A DNA stretch of 64,000 nt from Clostridia bacterium (lineage in GTDB: Bacteria; Bacillota; Clostridia; Christensenellales; Christensenellaceae): assembly GCA_017439085.1 (NCBI GenBank), contig JAFRTU010000015.1, positions 1 to 64,000 of the forward strand. Reading direction: 5' to 3'. Made by a program: the position numbers and the translations under genes. The stretch's first letter is position 1. The number at the start of each line of letters is the position of its first letter. Below, piece after piece: positions 1 to 10,869 of this stretch. The notes under the pieces are model-generated. The model was not told the DNA's origin. It saw only the letters and a list, made by a program, of their open reading frames with translations, and made no database searches.

Positions 1-2
1 AA

Positions 3-74
3 GAACATGATATAGCAATGGATAAGCTGAGTGTAAAGGAATACGAAGACCCGTTTACGGGTAATAGTAAGTAA
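3..74 (+). pseudogene. C-terminal tail of an ORF cut by the window edge, possibly TnpB
   Basis: An open frame enters from the left edge and ends at TAA 72-74, giving a charged 23-residue tail (starts EHDIAMDKLS, ends TGNSK). The tail alone does not identify the protein. It is immediately followed by a series of hairpins typical of the right end of IS605/IS607-family elements, where the guide RNA sits just after or overlaps the tnpB stop. On that context I infer a TnpB C-terminus. Whether the gene is complete cannot be judged, because everything upstream lies outside the window. Confidence 0.35.
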
Positions 75-215
75 TACAAATGCCCTGTCAAGGGGCAGCG
101 AGAGACAAAGGCAATAGGGCTTGAACAAAACGTGAAAGCCAACGTCTTTAGGCGCTGGCCGGTAACGGAGGCTTATAGCCTCAGTGCAAACCACCCTTTT
201 GAAGGGTGGTTATGA
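75..215 (+). ncRNA. Putative TnpB guide RNA (omega/reRNA) scaffold and transposon right end
   Basis: Four hairpins lie in a row: 81-85/93-97 (TGCCC/GGGCA), an interrupted stem 138-146/151-159, GAGGCT/AGCCTC at 168-173/177-182 with a 3-base loop, and a perfect 9-bp stem ACCACCCTT/AAGGGTGGT at 190-198/202-210. AGGGC at 116-120 could also pair with 82-86, giving a pseudoknot. This order, with a final ACCACCC...GGGTGGT hairpin followed by TATGA, resembles right ends of IS605/IS607 TnpB elements as I remember them. In those systems the scaffold is followed directly by the guide, so the guide would come from about 216 onward, inside the guaB terminator. There is no T-run after the last stem, which argues against a simple terminator. 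Confidence 0.55.
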
Positions 216-220
216 TTAAG

Positions 221-252
221 AAAAAAGACCGGCGCATTTGAAAGCGCCGGTC
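221..252 (-). terminator. Rho-independent terminator of guaB
   Basis: On the minus strand GACCGGCGC and GCGCCGGTC form a perfect 9-bp stem (244-252/227-235) with an 8-base loop, followed by six U (226-221). It lies 24 bases after the guaB stop. It is intact although the putative mobile element ends only a few bases away. Confidence 0.9.
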
Positions 253-276
253 AGTTAACTCTGAAATGAGATTGCT

Positions 277-1779
277 TTACTGTACCTTGTTGGAATTCTT
301 CAGAACAACGTCATGAGCACCACCCTCAACTATGCTTGTAGCAGAGACAAGCGTGATCTTTGCGTTTTTCTGAAGCTGCTCTATAGTGATGCATCCGCAG
401 TTGCACATGGTGGATGCGACCTTCTTGAGGGAAAGCTGAACATTGGTCTTAAGGCTTCCGGCATAAGGTACATATGAGTCGACTCCTTCTTCAAAACTCA
501 ACTCATTGTTTTCACCGGTGTCATATCTCTGGAAATTTCTGGCTCTGTTGGAACCTTCTCCCCAGTATTCCTTCATGTACTGTCCGTTAATGACGACCTT
601 GCTTGTCGGGCTTTCATCGAATCTGGAAAAATATCTTCCGAGCATCATGAAATCAGCACCCATAGCGAGAGCAAGGGTCATGTGATAGTCATGGACTATA
701 CCGCCGTCTGAACAGATCGGTATGTATATGCCGGTCTCTTCAAAATACTTATCTCTTTCCTTTGCAACTTCGATCACTGCTGTAGCCTGACCGCGGCCAA
801 TGCCTTTCTGCTCTCTTGTAATGCAGATGGAACCTCCGCCAATACCGATCTTGACAAAGTCTGCCCCAGCTTCAGCAAGATAGCGGAATGCGTCTTTGTC
901 GACCACGTTTCCGGCACCTATCTTTACGGTGTCACCGTAATTACTGCGGACGAACTCGAGGACTTTCTTCTGCCAGATGGAGAACCCTTCGGAGGAGTCG
1001 ATACAGAGACAGTCGACTCCTGCCTCTATAAGGGCAGGGATCCTCTCCTCATAGTCTCTGGTATTGACTCCGGCCCCGACCATATATCTCTTGTGCTCAT
1101 CCAGAAGCTCAAGTGTGTTCTCCTTATGGGAGTCATAGTCCTTGCGGAAAACGAAATACTTGAGATGCTGTTCATCATCGATGAGGGGAAGAGCGTTGAG
1201 CTTATGGTCCCAGATTATATCGTTGCATTCTTTCAGAGAGGTGCTCTCATGTGCGGTTATGAGTTTTTCAAAAGGACTCATGAACTCGGTAACCTTCGTA
1301 TCAGGAGACATCCTGGTGACACGATAGTCTCTTGAGGTGACAATTCCCATAAGCTTTCCTGTAGCAGAACCGTCATCGGTGACGGCCATTGTGGAATGAC
1401 CGAGCTTATTCTTCAGGGCAAGAACGTCGGCCAGAGTGGAATCGGGTCTCAGGTTGGAATCACTTACTACGAATCCGGCCTTATATGCCTTTACCTTGCG
1501 GACCATCTCTACCTGCTTTTCGATAGGCTGAGATACGAATATGAAGGATATTCCGCCTTCCTTGGCCAGTGCTATGGCCATATTGTCATCCGAAACTGCC
1601 TGCATGACTGCAGAGACCATCGGAATATTCAGCATGATTGGGGATTGTTCTCCCTTTCTGAACTTGACAAGAGGAGTTCTAAGAGACACGTTCGAGGGTA
1701 TGCACTCTTCTGTAGTAAGTCCTGGTATAAGAAGATACTCTCCAAACGTATGGGATGGTTCGTTGTAAAAATATGCCAT
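277..1779 (-). CDS. guaB: IMP dehydrogenase
   Basis: Catalyses the NAD-dependent oxidation of IMP to XMP, the committed step of guanine nucleotide synthesis in the cytosol. The 500-residue protein has the (beta/alpha)8 barrel with an inserted CBS pair (about residues 105-220). The catalytic loop GGGSICITR puts the nucleophile at Cys319, and the flap motif QRYD supplies Arg418 and Tyr419. These are the same residue numbers as in the Tritrichomonas foetus enzyme, and the protein begins and continues much like it (for example [16 protein letters not shown], then [15 protein letters not shown]), unlike E. coli or Bacillus GuaB. AGGAGG precedes the ATG. It lies 26 bases downstream of the UPF0316 gene, so the two are probably cotranscribed, and it ends at the terminator at 221-252. 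Confidence 0.97.
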   Translation of the reverse strand: MAYFYNEPSHTFGEYLLIPGLTTEECIPSNVSLRTPLVKFRKGEQSPIMLNIPMVSAVMQAVSDDNMAIALAKEGGISFIFVSQPIEKQVEMVRKVKAYKAGFVVSDSNLRPDSTLADVLALKNKLGHSTMAVTDDGSATGKLMGIVTSRDYRVTRMSPDTKVTEFMSPFEKLITAHESTSLKECNDIIWDHKLNALPLIDDEQHLKYFVFRKDYDSHKENTLELLDEHKRYMVGAGVNTRDYEERIPALIEAGVDCLCIDSSEGFSIWQKKVLEFVRSNYGDTVKIGAGNVVDKDAFRYLAEAGADFVKIGIGGGSICITREQKGIGRGQATAVIEVAKERDKYFEETGIYIPICSDGGIVHDYHMTLALAMGADFMMLGRYFSRFDESPTSKVVINGQYMKEYWGEGSNRARNFQRYDTGENNELSFEEGVDSYVPYAGSLKTNVQLSLKKVASTMCNCGCITIEQLQKNAKITLVSATSIVEGGAHDVVLKNSNKVQ

Positions 1780-1805
1780 AAAACCTCCTGAATGATAAAT
1801 AATGA

Positions 1806-2405
1806 TTACTTGTTTCTGTTCTGCATCAGCGAAGGATATTTGCTTCCGCTGTTCAGATATCCACCGGTAAAGGATGACACCTGAGTAACTGTGATGACTG
1901 CATCGGAAGACTGCTTGGAAATGAGTTCCATAAGCTCCTTATAACGCTTGCGCTTGAGGGTCAGAAGAAGGACATATTTCTTGCTGTCGTCTATTCCGTG
2001 ACCGTCAAGGATAGTCATGGCGAATCCGTTGTCTCTAAGGTAATCCGCAAGTTTCATGGATTCATCTCCTGACGGCAGATATACGGAAACTGAACAGAGC
2101 CCGAAAGCGAGCTTCTCGTCCAGGATCATTCCTATGTACTTGCCGATGGCAGATGCCGAAACCAGAAATAGGATCTTGATCGGATCTTCTTTATATCCGA
2201 TCATGACGGATGTCGTGATCAGGAGCCATAACACATATTCCACGATTCCGACAAGGATGCCCGGGATCCTTATTCCCTTATTGATGAGCACCGTGGAAAG
2301 GGTCCCAAGGGAGACCTCCACGATCTTTCCGACAAATATGAATACATATACCAGAAGGCTGGTACCAGCGGTAAACTCCGCAATTGACTGTATGAACTGA
2401 GTCAT
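1806..2405 (-). CDS. UPF0316 (DUF5698/DUF2179) membrane protein
   Basis: 199 residues. The N-terminal half has about three hydrophobic segments (roughly 15-35, 45-72 and 78-100), corresponding to DUF5698. The C-terminal half is a soluble DUF2179-type domain (about 110-180) with the ILDGHG motif and a [10 protein letters not shown] strand. The family is widespread in Firmicutes and its function is not established; DUF2179 domains are thought to bind small ligands, so sensing is possible but unproven. AAGGAG lies 9 bases before the ATG. The gene is divergent from ruvC and upstream of guaB on the same strand, which makes it the first gene of a likely two-gene operon. Confidence 0.8.
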   Translation of the reverse strand: MTQFIQSIAEFTAGTSLLVYVFIFVGKIVEVSLGTLSTVLINKGIRIPGILVGIVEYVLWLLITTSVMIGYKEDPIKILFLVSASAIGKYIGMILDEKLAFGLCSVSVYLPSGDESMKLADYLRDNGFAMTILDGHGIDDSKKYVLLLTLKRKRYKELMELISKQSSDAVITVTQVSSFTGGYLNSGSKYPSLMQNRNK

Positions 2406-2469
2406 AAACGGACTCCTTTTTCATTATTTCTAATATTTTAACCTTTTAAAGGGAAAATATAAACATGAT

Positions 2470-2498
2470 TTGACACAAATGGGCCTTTTTTCTACAAT
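2470..2498 (+). promoter_or_regulatory. Sigma-70-type promoter of the ruvC operon
   Basis: TTGACA (2470-2475), a 17-base spacer and TACAAT (2493-2498) make a near-consensus promoter, with initiation expected near 2505. The -35 TTG is also the first codon of the longest open frame for ruvC, which shows that frame is over-extended. Confidence 0.8.
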
Positions 2499-2526
2499 TA
2501 ATCTGAAAATCATATTATGGAGAAAT

Positions 2527-3033
2527 ATGGCCTTGGATAAAATGACGATCATGGGCATCGACCCGGGACTTGCGATAGTCGGATACGGTGTAATCGAATA
2601 TGACGGATTCCATATGGAACTGATCGATTACGGTGCGATATATACCCCGGCAAAGATGTGGGTGCCGGCAAGGCTCGACATAATAAATGACAGCATGGTG
2701 AAACTGATGGAGAAGTTCAAACCGGACGAAGTGGCTTTTGAGGAACTCTTTTTCCAGAACAACCAGAAGACAGCCATAGATGTGGCACAGGCCAGGGGAG
2801 TATGTCTTATGGCTGCATATAAGATAAACAACAAGATATTTGAATATACGCCCCTCCAGGTTAAACAGGGAGTTACGGGATACGGCAGGGCGGACAAGAA
2901 ACAGGTGCAGAACATGGTAAAGGCCATACTCGGACTCAAGGAGATCCCTCAGCCAGATGACGCTGCGGATGCAGTCGCAGTAGCCATATGCCATGCTCAG
3001 ACAACGAATTACAGAAGCTTGAGGAAATATTGA
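2527..3033 (+). CDS. ruvC: Holliday junction resolvase RuvC
   Basis: Endonuclease that cuts Holliday junctions made and moved by RuvAB. Starting at ATG 2527 gives 168 residues, the family norm. GGAG ends 4 bases upstream, and the promoter core lies 5' of this start, so the longer TTG-initiated frame (from 2470) is rejected. The four acidic catalytic positions are visible: Asp12 in IDPG, Glu72/Glu73 in FEEL, and the aspartates of PDDAADAVA (145 and 148). It leads ruvC-ruvA-ruvB-queA-tgt; ruvA begins one base after its stop. Confidence 0.96.
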   Translation: MALDKMTIMGIDPGLAIVGYGVIEYDGFHMELIDYGAIYTPAKMWVPARLDIINDSMVKLMEKFKPDEVAFEELFFQNNQKTAIDVAQARGVCLMAAYKINNKIFEYTPLQVKQGVTGYGRADKKQVQNMVKAILGLKEIPQPDDAADAVAVAICHAQTTNYRSLRKY

Positions 3034-3034
3034 T

Positions 3035-3625
3035 ATGTATGCATTTATCCGTGGAAGAGTCGCAATGATCGAACCGAACGTGGCAGTGCTCGACTGCTCC
3101 GGAGTAGGGTATAAACTGTTCTGTACGAGAAGGCTCTTTAATGAGGCAAACGTCGGAGATGAGATCACCCTGTACACACAGATGATCGTCAGGGAGGATG
3201 AGATATCCCTTTACGGTTTTGCGACCGAGGATGAGAGAAAGGTATTCGAGATGCTGATCTCGGTCTCCGGAGTCGGTCCGAAGGCCGGACTTGCAATTCT
3301 TTCCGACATGGATGCTTCAGAGACCGCGACTGCCATCATTTCCGGTGATGTTTCCCAGTTCACAAAGATTTCCGGGATAGGGAAAAAGACGGCAGAAAGG
3401 ATAGTCATTGATCTCAAGGACAAGATCGACAAGGGAATGGCCGTCACACAGACGGCGGGTTCAGGCAGAAAACAGCGTGATGCGATAGATGAGGCAGTCG
3501 ATGCGCTCGTTTCACTGGGATATCAGAAGATGCAGGCGATCAATGCCGTAAAGAGCGTTTCCACACTCGGAGATACAGCTGAAGAACTCATACTTCTGGC
3601 ACTTAAGAGACTTGATGTCCGCTGA
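3035..3625 (+). CDS. ruvA: Holliday junction branch migration protein RuvA
   Basis: Tetrameric protein that binds the four-way junction and loads the RuvB motor. 196 residues of usual architecture: an OB-like N-terminal domain (1-64), two helix-hairpin-helix motifs (around [10 protein letters not shown] and [10 protein letters not shown], about 70-135), then a flexible linker and a small C-terminal RuvB-contact domain (about 150-196). GAGGAA precedes the ATG. It lies between ruvC and ruvB in a tight operon. Confidence 0.97.
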   Translation: MYAFIRGRVAMIEPNVAVLDCSGVGYKLFCTRRLFNEANVGDEITLYTQMIVREDEISLYGFATEDERKVFEMLISVSGVGPKAGLAILSDMDASETATAIISGDVSQFTKISGIGKKTAERIVIDLKDKIDKGMAVTQTAGSGRKQRDAIDEAVDALVSLGYQKMQAINAVKSVSTLGDTAEELILLALKRLDVR

Positions 3626-3636
3626 GGAGATTTCAT

Positions 3637-4704
3637 ATGTATAACGATTTAGATGAAGAGAGAATAGTATCCAGTTTCGCAAAAGAGAGCGAAAATACGA
3701 TGGAGACTGATCTGAGGCCAAGGAGCCTCGGCGAATACATAGGACAGACAAAGGTCAAGGAGAGGATGCAGATATTCATCAATGCCGCAAAGGCAAGGAA
3801 GAAACCTCTTGACCATGTGCTTCTTTACGGACCTCCGGGACTTGGAAAGACGACCCTTTCCCATATTATCGCAAATGAACTTGGAGTGAATATAAGGATC
3901 ACTTCCGGCCCTGCAATTGGGCATTCGGGAGATCTTGCCGCACTCCTTACCAATCTGAACGAGGGGGATGTGCTTTTCATTGATGAGATCCACAGACTCA
4001 ATGCCAGCGTGGAGGAAGTCCTTTATCCCGCAATGGAGGACTATGCTCTTGACATCATAATAGGCAAAGGGCCTTCTGCAAGATCTCTTAGAGTAGATCT
4101 TCCGAAGTTCACTCTCATAGGTGCTACCACGAGATCGGGAATGCTTACCAATCCGCTAAGAGACAGATTCGGGATAATAGAAAGACTGGAGATGTACTCC
4201 GTCGAAGAACTTGAACAGCTCGTCAACAGATCAGCCAGGATACTGGGCATAGGAATCGACAGAGACGGAGCAAGGGAGATCGCAGGCAGATCCAGAGGAA
4301 CTCCGAGAATAGCAAACAGACTTTTAAAGAGAGTAAGGGACTACGCCGAGACCATAGCCGGTGAGATCATAACGAAGGACGTTGCAAATGATGCCCTTGA
4401 GATGATGGAAGTTGATAAGCTGGGACTTGACGGAGTGGACAGGAATCTCCTGACAGCACTTATAAATGTGTTCAAGGGAGGCCCGGTCGGACTTGACACC
4501 CTGTCTGCTGCTACAGGGGAAGATCCTTCAACAATAGAGGATGTATATGAACCATATCTCATGCAGATCGGTTTTCTCATGAGGACTCCAAGGGGAAGAA
4601 TGGCTACGGAAGCTGCATATAAGCATCTCGGGATCCGCTTCAATGACGAGGTCAACAGAGCCTATAAGCAGATGAGCATTTTTACTAATAATGAAGACAA
4701 GTGA
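3637..4704 (+). CDS. ruvB: Holliday junction branch migration helicase RuvB
   Basis: AAA+ motor that drives branch migration with RuvA. 355 residues. Walker A GPPGLGKT is at 65-72, Walker B DEIHR at 116-120, the sensor GATTRSG at 162-168, and the arginine-finger segment RDRFG at about 175-179. A winged-helix C-terminal domain follows (about 265-340). GAGGAG lies 8 bases before the ATG. The last 14 bases overlap queA, an indication of translational coupling. Confidence 0.97.
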   Translation: MYNDLDEERIVSSFAKESENTMETDLRPRSLGEYIGQTKVKERMQIFINAAKARKKPLDHVLLYGPPGLGKTTLSHIIANELGVNIRITSGPAIGHSGDLAALLTNLNEGDVLFIDEIHRLNASVEEVLYPAMEDYALDIIIGKGPSARSLRVDLPKFTLIGATTRSGMLTNPLRDRFGIIERLEMYSVEELEQLVNRSARILGIGIDRDGAREIAGRSRGTPRIANRLLKRVRDYAETIAGEIITKDVANDALEMMEVDKLGLDGVDRNLLTALINVFKGGPVGLDTLSAATGEDPSTIEDVYEPYLMQIGFLMRTPRGRMATEAAYKHLGIRFNDEVNRAYKQMSIFTNNEDK

Positions 4705-5713
4705 TTTTTTCTATGAGCTCCCCGAGGAGCTCATTGCACAGATACCGGCAGAACCGAGAGACTCTTCCAGACTCATGGTATATCACAGGAAGGACGGGAG
4801 AGTCGAGGACAGGATATTCAGAGACATAATAGAATATCTGAGACCCGGCGATGCCCTTGTGATAAACGAGACGAGAGTACTCCCCGTGAGGCTCATTGGA
4901 AGAAAAAGAGGAGGTTCCGCAGAAGTGGAATGTCTTCTTCTTAAGAGGCTTGACGGGAACAGATGGGAGGCTCTCATACGCCCGGCGAAAAGACTCAGAG
5001 AAGGCATGTATGTGGATTTCTCCGAAGATCTCTGCTGTTCCATTGAAGAAAAGCGGGATGAGGGGATAGCCATACTGAACTTCGAGTATGAAGGAGTCTT
5101 TGAAAACCTTCTCGAGGAATACGGGGCTGCACCTCTTCCCCCGTATATCCATCAGGAGAATCCCGATAAAAAGAGATATCAGACTGTCTATGCGAGGATA
5201 AACGGCTCTGCTGCAGCTCCTACGGCAGGCTTTCATTTCACCAAGGAACTGATGGACAGGATCAGGGAGAAGGGTGTTGAGATAATCCCCGTGCTCCTTC
5301 ATGTGGGCCTTGGTACATTCAGACCCGTTAAGGTTGAGGATGTCACGAAACACAAGATGCACAGCGAATACTATGAGGTATCGGAGGAATCGGCCGGGAG
5401 GATCAACAGGATCAGGGAGAATGGAGGAAGAATAATAGCAGTAGGAACGACATCCGTAAGGACTCTGGAGAGTGCCGCAGACGATAAAGGAAAGATACAT
5501 TCCGGAAGCGGAGAGACCGAGATATTCATTTATCCCGGCTATACTTTCAAGTGCGTCGATGCTCTGATAACCAACTTCCATCTTCCGGAGAGTACGCTGA
5601 TAATGCTCGTGGCTGCAATGGTCGGAAGGGAAAAGATACTGGAACTGTATAACAGAGCAGTGAGCGAAAAATACCGTTTCTTCAGTTTTGGAGATGCGAT
5701 GTTCATAGAATGA
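4691..5713 (+). CDS. queA: S-adenosylmethionine:tRNA ribosyltransferase-isomerase
   Basis: Transfers and isomerises the ribosyl of SAM onto 7-aminomethyl-deazaguanine in tRNA, giving epoxyqueuosine at the wobble position of GUN tRNAs. 340 residues, full length, beginning with the family's typical [14 protein letters not shown] pattern. Conserved blocks PTAGFHFT (about 176-183) and GTTSVRTLE (about 252-260) are present. It starts inside the end of ruvB with only a weak Shine-Dalgarno sequence, consistent with coupling. Its partner tgt follows 21 bases later. A 412-codon antisense open frame across this gene is a shadow. Confidence 0.96.
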   Translation: MKTSDFFYELPEELIAQIPAEPRDSSRLMVYHRKDGRVEDRIFRDIIEYLRPGDALVINETRVLPVRLIGRKRGGSAEVECLLLKRLDGNRWEALIRPAKRLREGMYVDFSEDLCCSIEEKRDEGIAILNFEYEGVFENLLEEYGAAPLPPYIHQENPDKKRYQTVYARINGSAAAPTAGFHFTKELMDRIREKGVEIIPVLLHVGLGTFRPVKVEDVTKHKMHSEYYEVSEESAGRINRIRENGGRIIAVGTTSVRTLESAADDKGKIHSGSGETEIFIYPGYTFKCVDALITNFHLPESTLIMLVAAMVGREKILELYNRAVSEKYRFFSFGDAMFIE

Positions 5714-6887
<1,174 letters not shown>

Positions 6888-6920
6888 ATTGAAAGAAACA
6901 ATAACACGGAGGAACAATCA

Positions 6921-7214
6921 ATGCCTGAAGGATTTTTGAACGGAATCGTAAACTATCTGCCTCTCATACTGGCTTTTGTGGCACTTGTGCTTGTTATGGT
7001 CATCCCGCAGAAGAAGAAGGACAAAGCTTTCAAGAAGATGATCGACAGCATGAAGGTCGGTGATACAGTAAAGACCATCGGATGCATCTATGGGAAGATA
7101 GTCAGGATAAAGGAAGATCTCGTCACCATAGAGACCGGTCCGGACAAGACTACGTTTGAGATATCAAAGGATGGTATCTCGGCTGTTTCAAGCACAGAGA
7201 CAAAGACGAAATGA
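6921..7214 (+). CDS. yajC: Preprotein translocase subunit YajC
   Basis: Small accessory subunit of the SecDF-YajC complex. 97 residues: one N-terminal transmembrane helix (about 8-32), the PQKKKDK basic boundary, then a cytoplasmic beta domain (about 40-85) with the VGDTVKTIGCIYGKI motif. ACGGAGGAAC precedes the ATG. The gene has its own promoter and is followed by a hairpin. secD and secF are in this window too, but more than 50 kb away. Confidence 0.93.
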   Translation: MPEGFLNGIVNYLPLILAFVALVLVMVIPQKKKDKAFKKMIDSMKVGDTVKTIGCIYGKIVRIKEDLVTIETGPDKTTFEISKDGISAVSSTETKTK

Positions 7215-7218
7215 ACCT

Positions 7219-7244
7219 AAACCGTACCTAGGGTACGGTTTATT
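7219..7244 (+). terminator. Hairpin after yajC, probable weak terminator
   Basis: AAACCGTACC/GGTACGGTTT form a 10-bp stem with a 3-base loop (7219-7241), followed by a short T-rich run (TTTATT). The poor U-tract suggests partial termination, leaving some read-through into the next gene. Confidence 0.6.
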
Positions 7245-7253
7245 AAACGACTG

Positions 7254-8030
7254 ATGAAAAAGAACCCTGCTTTCATACTTATGACGATTCTGATATTTCT
7301 GGCGGCTTCAATGCTCTCTCCGGCAGGAGCGATAAGCCTCTCGGATCTTCCTCTGAAGAGGGGCTCCGGAGGAGCCGTCGTTTTTGTGGTCCAGAAAAAA
7401 CTGAATGAGCTGGGATTCTTCAATTTCAGACCTACCGGATATTTTGGAGATATGACAAGAGACGCCGTCATGTCTTTCCAGAGAAAGAATTCCCTAAAGG
7501 CGAACGGCATAGTGGATGCAGAGACGTACAGTGCCATATTCTCCAAGAATGCCGTAAGAGCCGGCGCGAGCTCTGTCATAAAGAGAAAGATCGGACCGAG
7601 GATCATTACCAATCCTTCAAAGAGGGGCGAACTGATGGAATGGAGCGAGGTGCTCACCTATCTCACCATAGGAAAGGAAGCCCGCGTATATGATTTCTAT
7701 ACCGGCTATGAGTACAGTATCGTGAGGGTCGGGGGAGAGAATCACGCCGATGTAGTTCCGGCCAGCGATGAAGACTACAAAATGTTCTTAAAGACATTCG
7801 GTGGTTCACATACATGGGAAAAAAGACCTGTTGTCATCACAGTGGACGGGCACGATATAGCTGCCTCCGTCTTCGGAGCTCTTACCAGGAAAGAGAGCAA
7901 CTCCAGTTTTATAGACGGGACTTTATGCTTCTATTTCCATAACAGCACTTCTGACATCGGAGGACTTACCGATTCCGAACATATCACCAATATCTATATG
8001 GCTTCGAAGGGTATCGGGAGTGCAAAATGA
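7254..8030 (+). CDS. Exported peptidoglycan-binding protein with uncharacterised C-terminal domain
   Basis: 258 residues. A signal peptide occupies about 1-26 (KKN, hydrophobic core, cleavage after AGA). One PG_binding_1 domain (about 35-92) contains the repeat core TRDAVMSFQRKN and ANGIVDAETY. The C-terminal domain (about 125-258) has HADVVP, a KRPVVITV strand and a CFYFHNS...DSEH segment. From memory this resembles an unnamed domain common in clostridial peptidoglycan-binding proteins with HADVEP and CIHFxNSxTH motifs; here the TH of the second motif is replaced by SD. Function is unknown, though a wall-associated hydrolase is conceivable. Its stop overlaps the recX start by 4 bases. Confidence 0.8.
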   Translation: MKKNPAFILMTILIFLAASMLSPAGAISLSDLPLKRGSGGAVVFVVQKKLNELGFFNFRPTGYFGDMTRDAVMSFQRKNSLKANGIVDAETYSAIFSKNAVRAGASSVIKRKIGPRIITNPSKRGELMEWSEVLTYLTIGKEARVYDFYTGYEYSIVRVGGENHADVVPASDEDYKMFLKTFGGSHTWEKRPVVITVDGHDIAASVFGALTRKESNSSFIDGTLCFYFHNSTSDIGGLTDSEHITNIYMASKGIGSAK

Positions 8031-8656
8031 TCATCACCAGGCTTGAACAGCAGAAGAGGAACCGAAACAGGTTCAATATATGGACAGAAGAGGGCTTCGT
8101 TACTGCGGTCTCATCAGACATGGTGCTGAAGTATTCCCTGAAGCAGGATATGGAGATATCCTCGGAGCTCCTGAACCGGATAAAGGAAGAGGATGACCTC
8201 AAATATGCCAAGGAGAGGGCTATGGAATATGTGGCCTATCAGCCGAGGAGCAGGACCGAAGTTGTGAGGAAACTCAAACAGAAGGGACTGAGTCCGAAGA
8301 GCATAGATGAAGCCGTTGAGACCCTCGAGAGATATCATTATCTCGATGATGCGGAATATGTGAGAGAGTTCACCAGATCCTATGCGAAGAGGTACGGGAA
8401 AAGGGTCATAGAGCAGAAACTCCTGCAGAAGGGCATATCAAGGGAAGTGATCGATGAGAATATGAATATCGATGACGGAAGAGAAGAGCAAACTGCCCTT
8501 GACATTGCCAGGAAGGCTCTTCGGAGATCATCGGAGGAGGATGGTTTCAAAATAAGGCAGAAACTTTTCCGGACTCTTGTATCGAAGGGCTTTTCATATG
8601 ATCTTTCAAGGTCTGTGACAGACAGGGTCATGGAAGAGATTGAGGATGAAGACTGA
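8027..8656 (+). CDS. recX: Regulatory protein RecX
   Basis: Modulator of RecA filaments. 209 residues composed of three-helix repeats, with the family signature around YLDDAEYVREF (about 103-113) and an N-terminal beta extension typical of Firmicutes RecX. The start ATG overlaps the previous stop (ATGA). Being translationally coupled to an exported wall-binding protein is unusual; recA is not in this window. Confidence 0.88.
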   Translation: MIITRLEQQKRNRNRFNIWTEEGFVTAVSSDMVLKYSLKQDMEISSELLNRIKEEDDLKYAKERAMEYVAYQPRSRTEVVRKLKQKGLSPKSIDEAVETLERYHYLDDAEYVREFTRSYAKRYGKRVIEQKLLQKGISREVIDENMNIDDGREEQTALDIARKALRRSSEEDGFKIRQKLFRTLVSKGFSYDLSRSVTDRVMEEIEDED

Positions 8657-8694
8657 CCTTTTATGAGAAAGAGGACAATAATCGGCAAAAGGTA

Positions 8695-8722
8695 TTGACC
8701 TTGACGACTTTCGATATATAAT
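8695..8722 (+). promoter_or_regulatory. Promoter of groESL
   Basis: TTGACC (8695-8700), 16 bases, TATAAT (8717-8722). Transcription would start about 8729, placing the CIRCE operator at the very start of the transcript. Confidence 0.8.
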
Positions 8723-8730
8723 AATGTTTG

Positions 8731-8757
8731 TTAGCACTCGACATGTAAGAGTGCTAA
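8731..8757 (+). promoter_or_regulatory. CIRCE operator (HrcA binding site)
   Basis: TTAGCACTC (8731-8739), nine bases, GAGTGCTAA (8749-8757): an exact match to the CIRCE consensus. HrcA bound here represses groESL until heat shock. hrcA itself is not in the window. Confidence 0.98.
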
Positions 8758-8796
8758 AAATATGAATACGGAATCATTTTTTTAAGGAGATAAATC

Positions 8797-9081
8797 ATGA
8801 AGCTTAGACCATTGGCTGACAGAGTAGTCATTAAGACCGTTGAAGCAGAAGAGAAGACAAAGAGCGGTATAGTGCTTGCAGGTACTGCAAAAGAAAAGCC
8901 CCAGATCGCTGAAGTAATAGCAGTAGGTCCCGGAGGAAACGTGGACGGCAAGGAGATCACCATGCAGGTCAAACCCGGAGACAAGGTAGTGTTTTCCGAG
9001 TATGCAGGTTCAAAAGTCAAAATGGACAACGAGGAGGTAATAATCCTCCGTCAGTCTGACATACTGGCAATAGTCGAATAA
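8797..9081 (+). CDS. groES: Co-chaperonin GroES
   Basis: Heptameric lid of the GroEL folding chamber. 94 residues, full length. It begins MKLRPLADRVVIK; the mobile loop is at about 17-33 and the tail is ILAIVE. AAGGAG lies 8 bases before the ATG. It is the first gene of the CIRCE-controlled operon, with groEL 21 bases downstream. Confidence 0.98.
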   Translation: MKLRPLADRVVIKTVEAEEKTKSGIVLAGTAKEKPQIAEVIAVGPGGNVDGKEITMQVKPGDKVVFSEYAGSKVKMDNEEVIILRQSDILAIVE

Positions 9082-9099
9082 GTAATCAGGAGGATCTGA

Positions 9100-10734
<1,635 letters not shown>

Positions 10735-10758
10735 TTTCCTCCGCATAAAAAGAAAAAG

Positions 10759-10793
10759 AGAGCCCTCCCGTATATTCATGGGGGGGTCTTTTT
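10759..10793 (+). terminator. Terminator after groEL
   Basis: CCCTCCC pairs with GGGGGGG around a 10-base AT-rich loop (about 10763-10786), extended by AGA/TCT with one bulged base, then TTTTT. Confidence 0.8.
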
Positions 10794-10869
10794 ATGCTCT
10801 CAAACAGAGTGAAGCGCCAAGCCCAATCTGATATAATTGTGAAAAAGACCATTTGACGAGGTGATACCA

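Noticed and set aside
36-74. Firm assignment of the left-edge ORF tail as TnpB
   Set aside because: Only 23 residues are visible and they contain no diagnostic motif. The call rests on the downstream RNA-like structure and is kept at low confidence.
2470-2526. Upstream TTG start for ruvC
   Set aside because: The TTG is part of the -35 box, so the codons before 2527 are largely not transcribed; GGAG precedes the ATG at 2527.
2515-3177. 220-codon minus-strand frame opposite ruvC
   Set aside because: Fully explained by ruvC and ruvA on the plus strand; no protein features.
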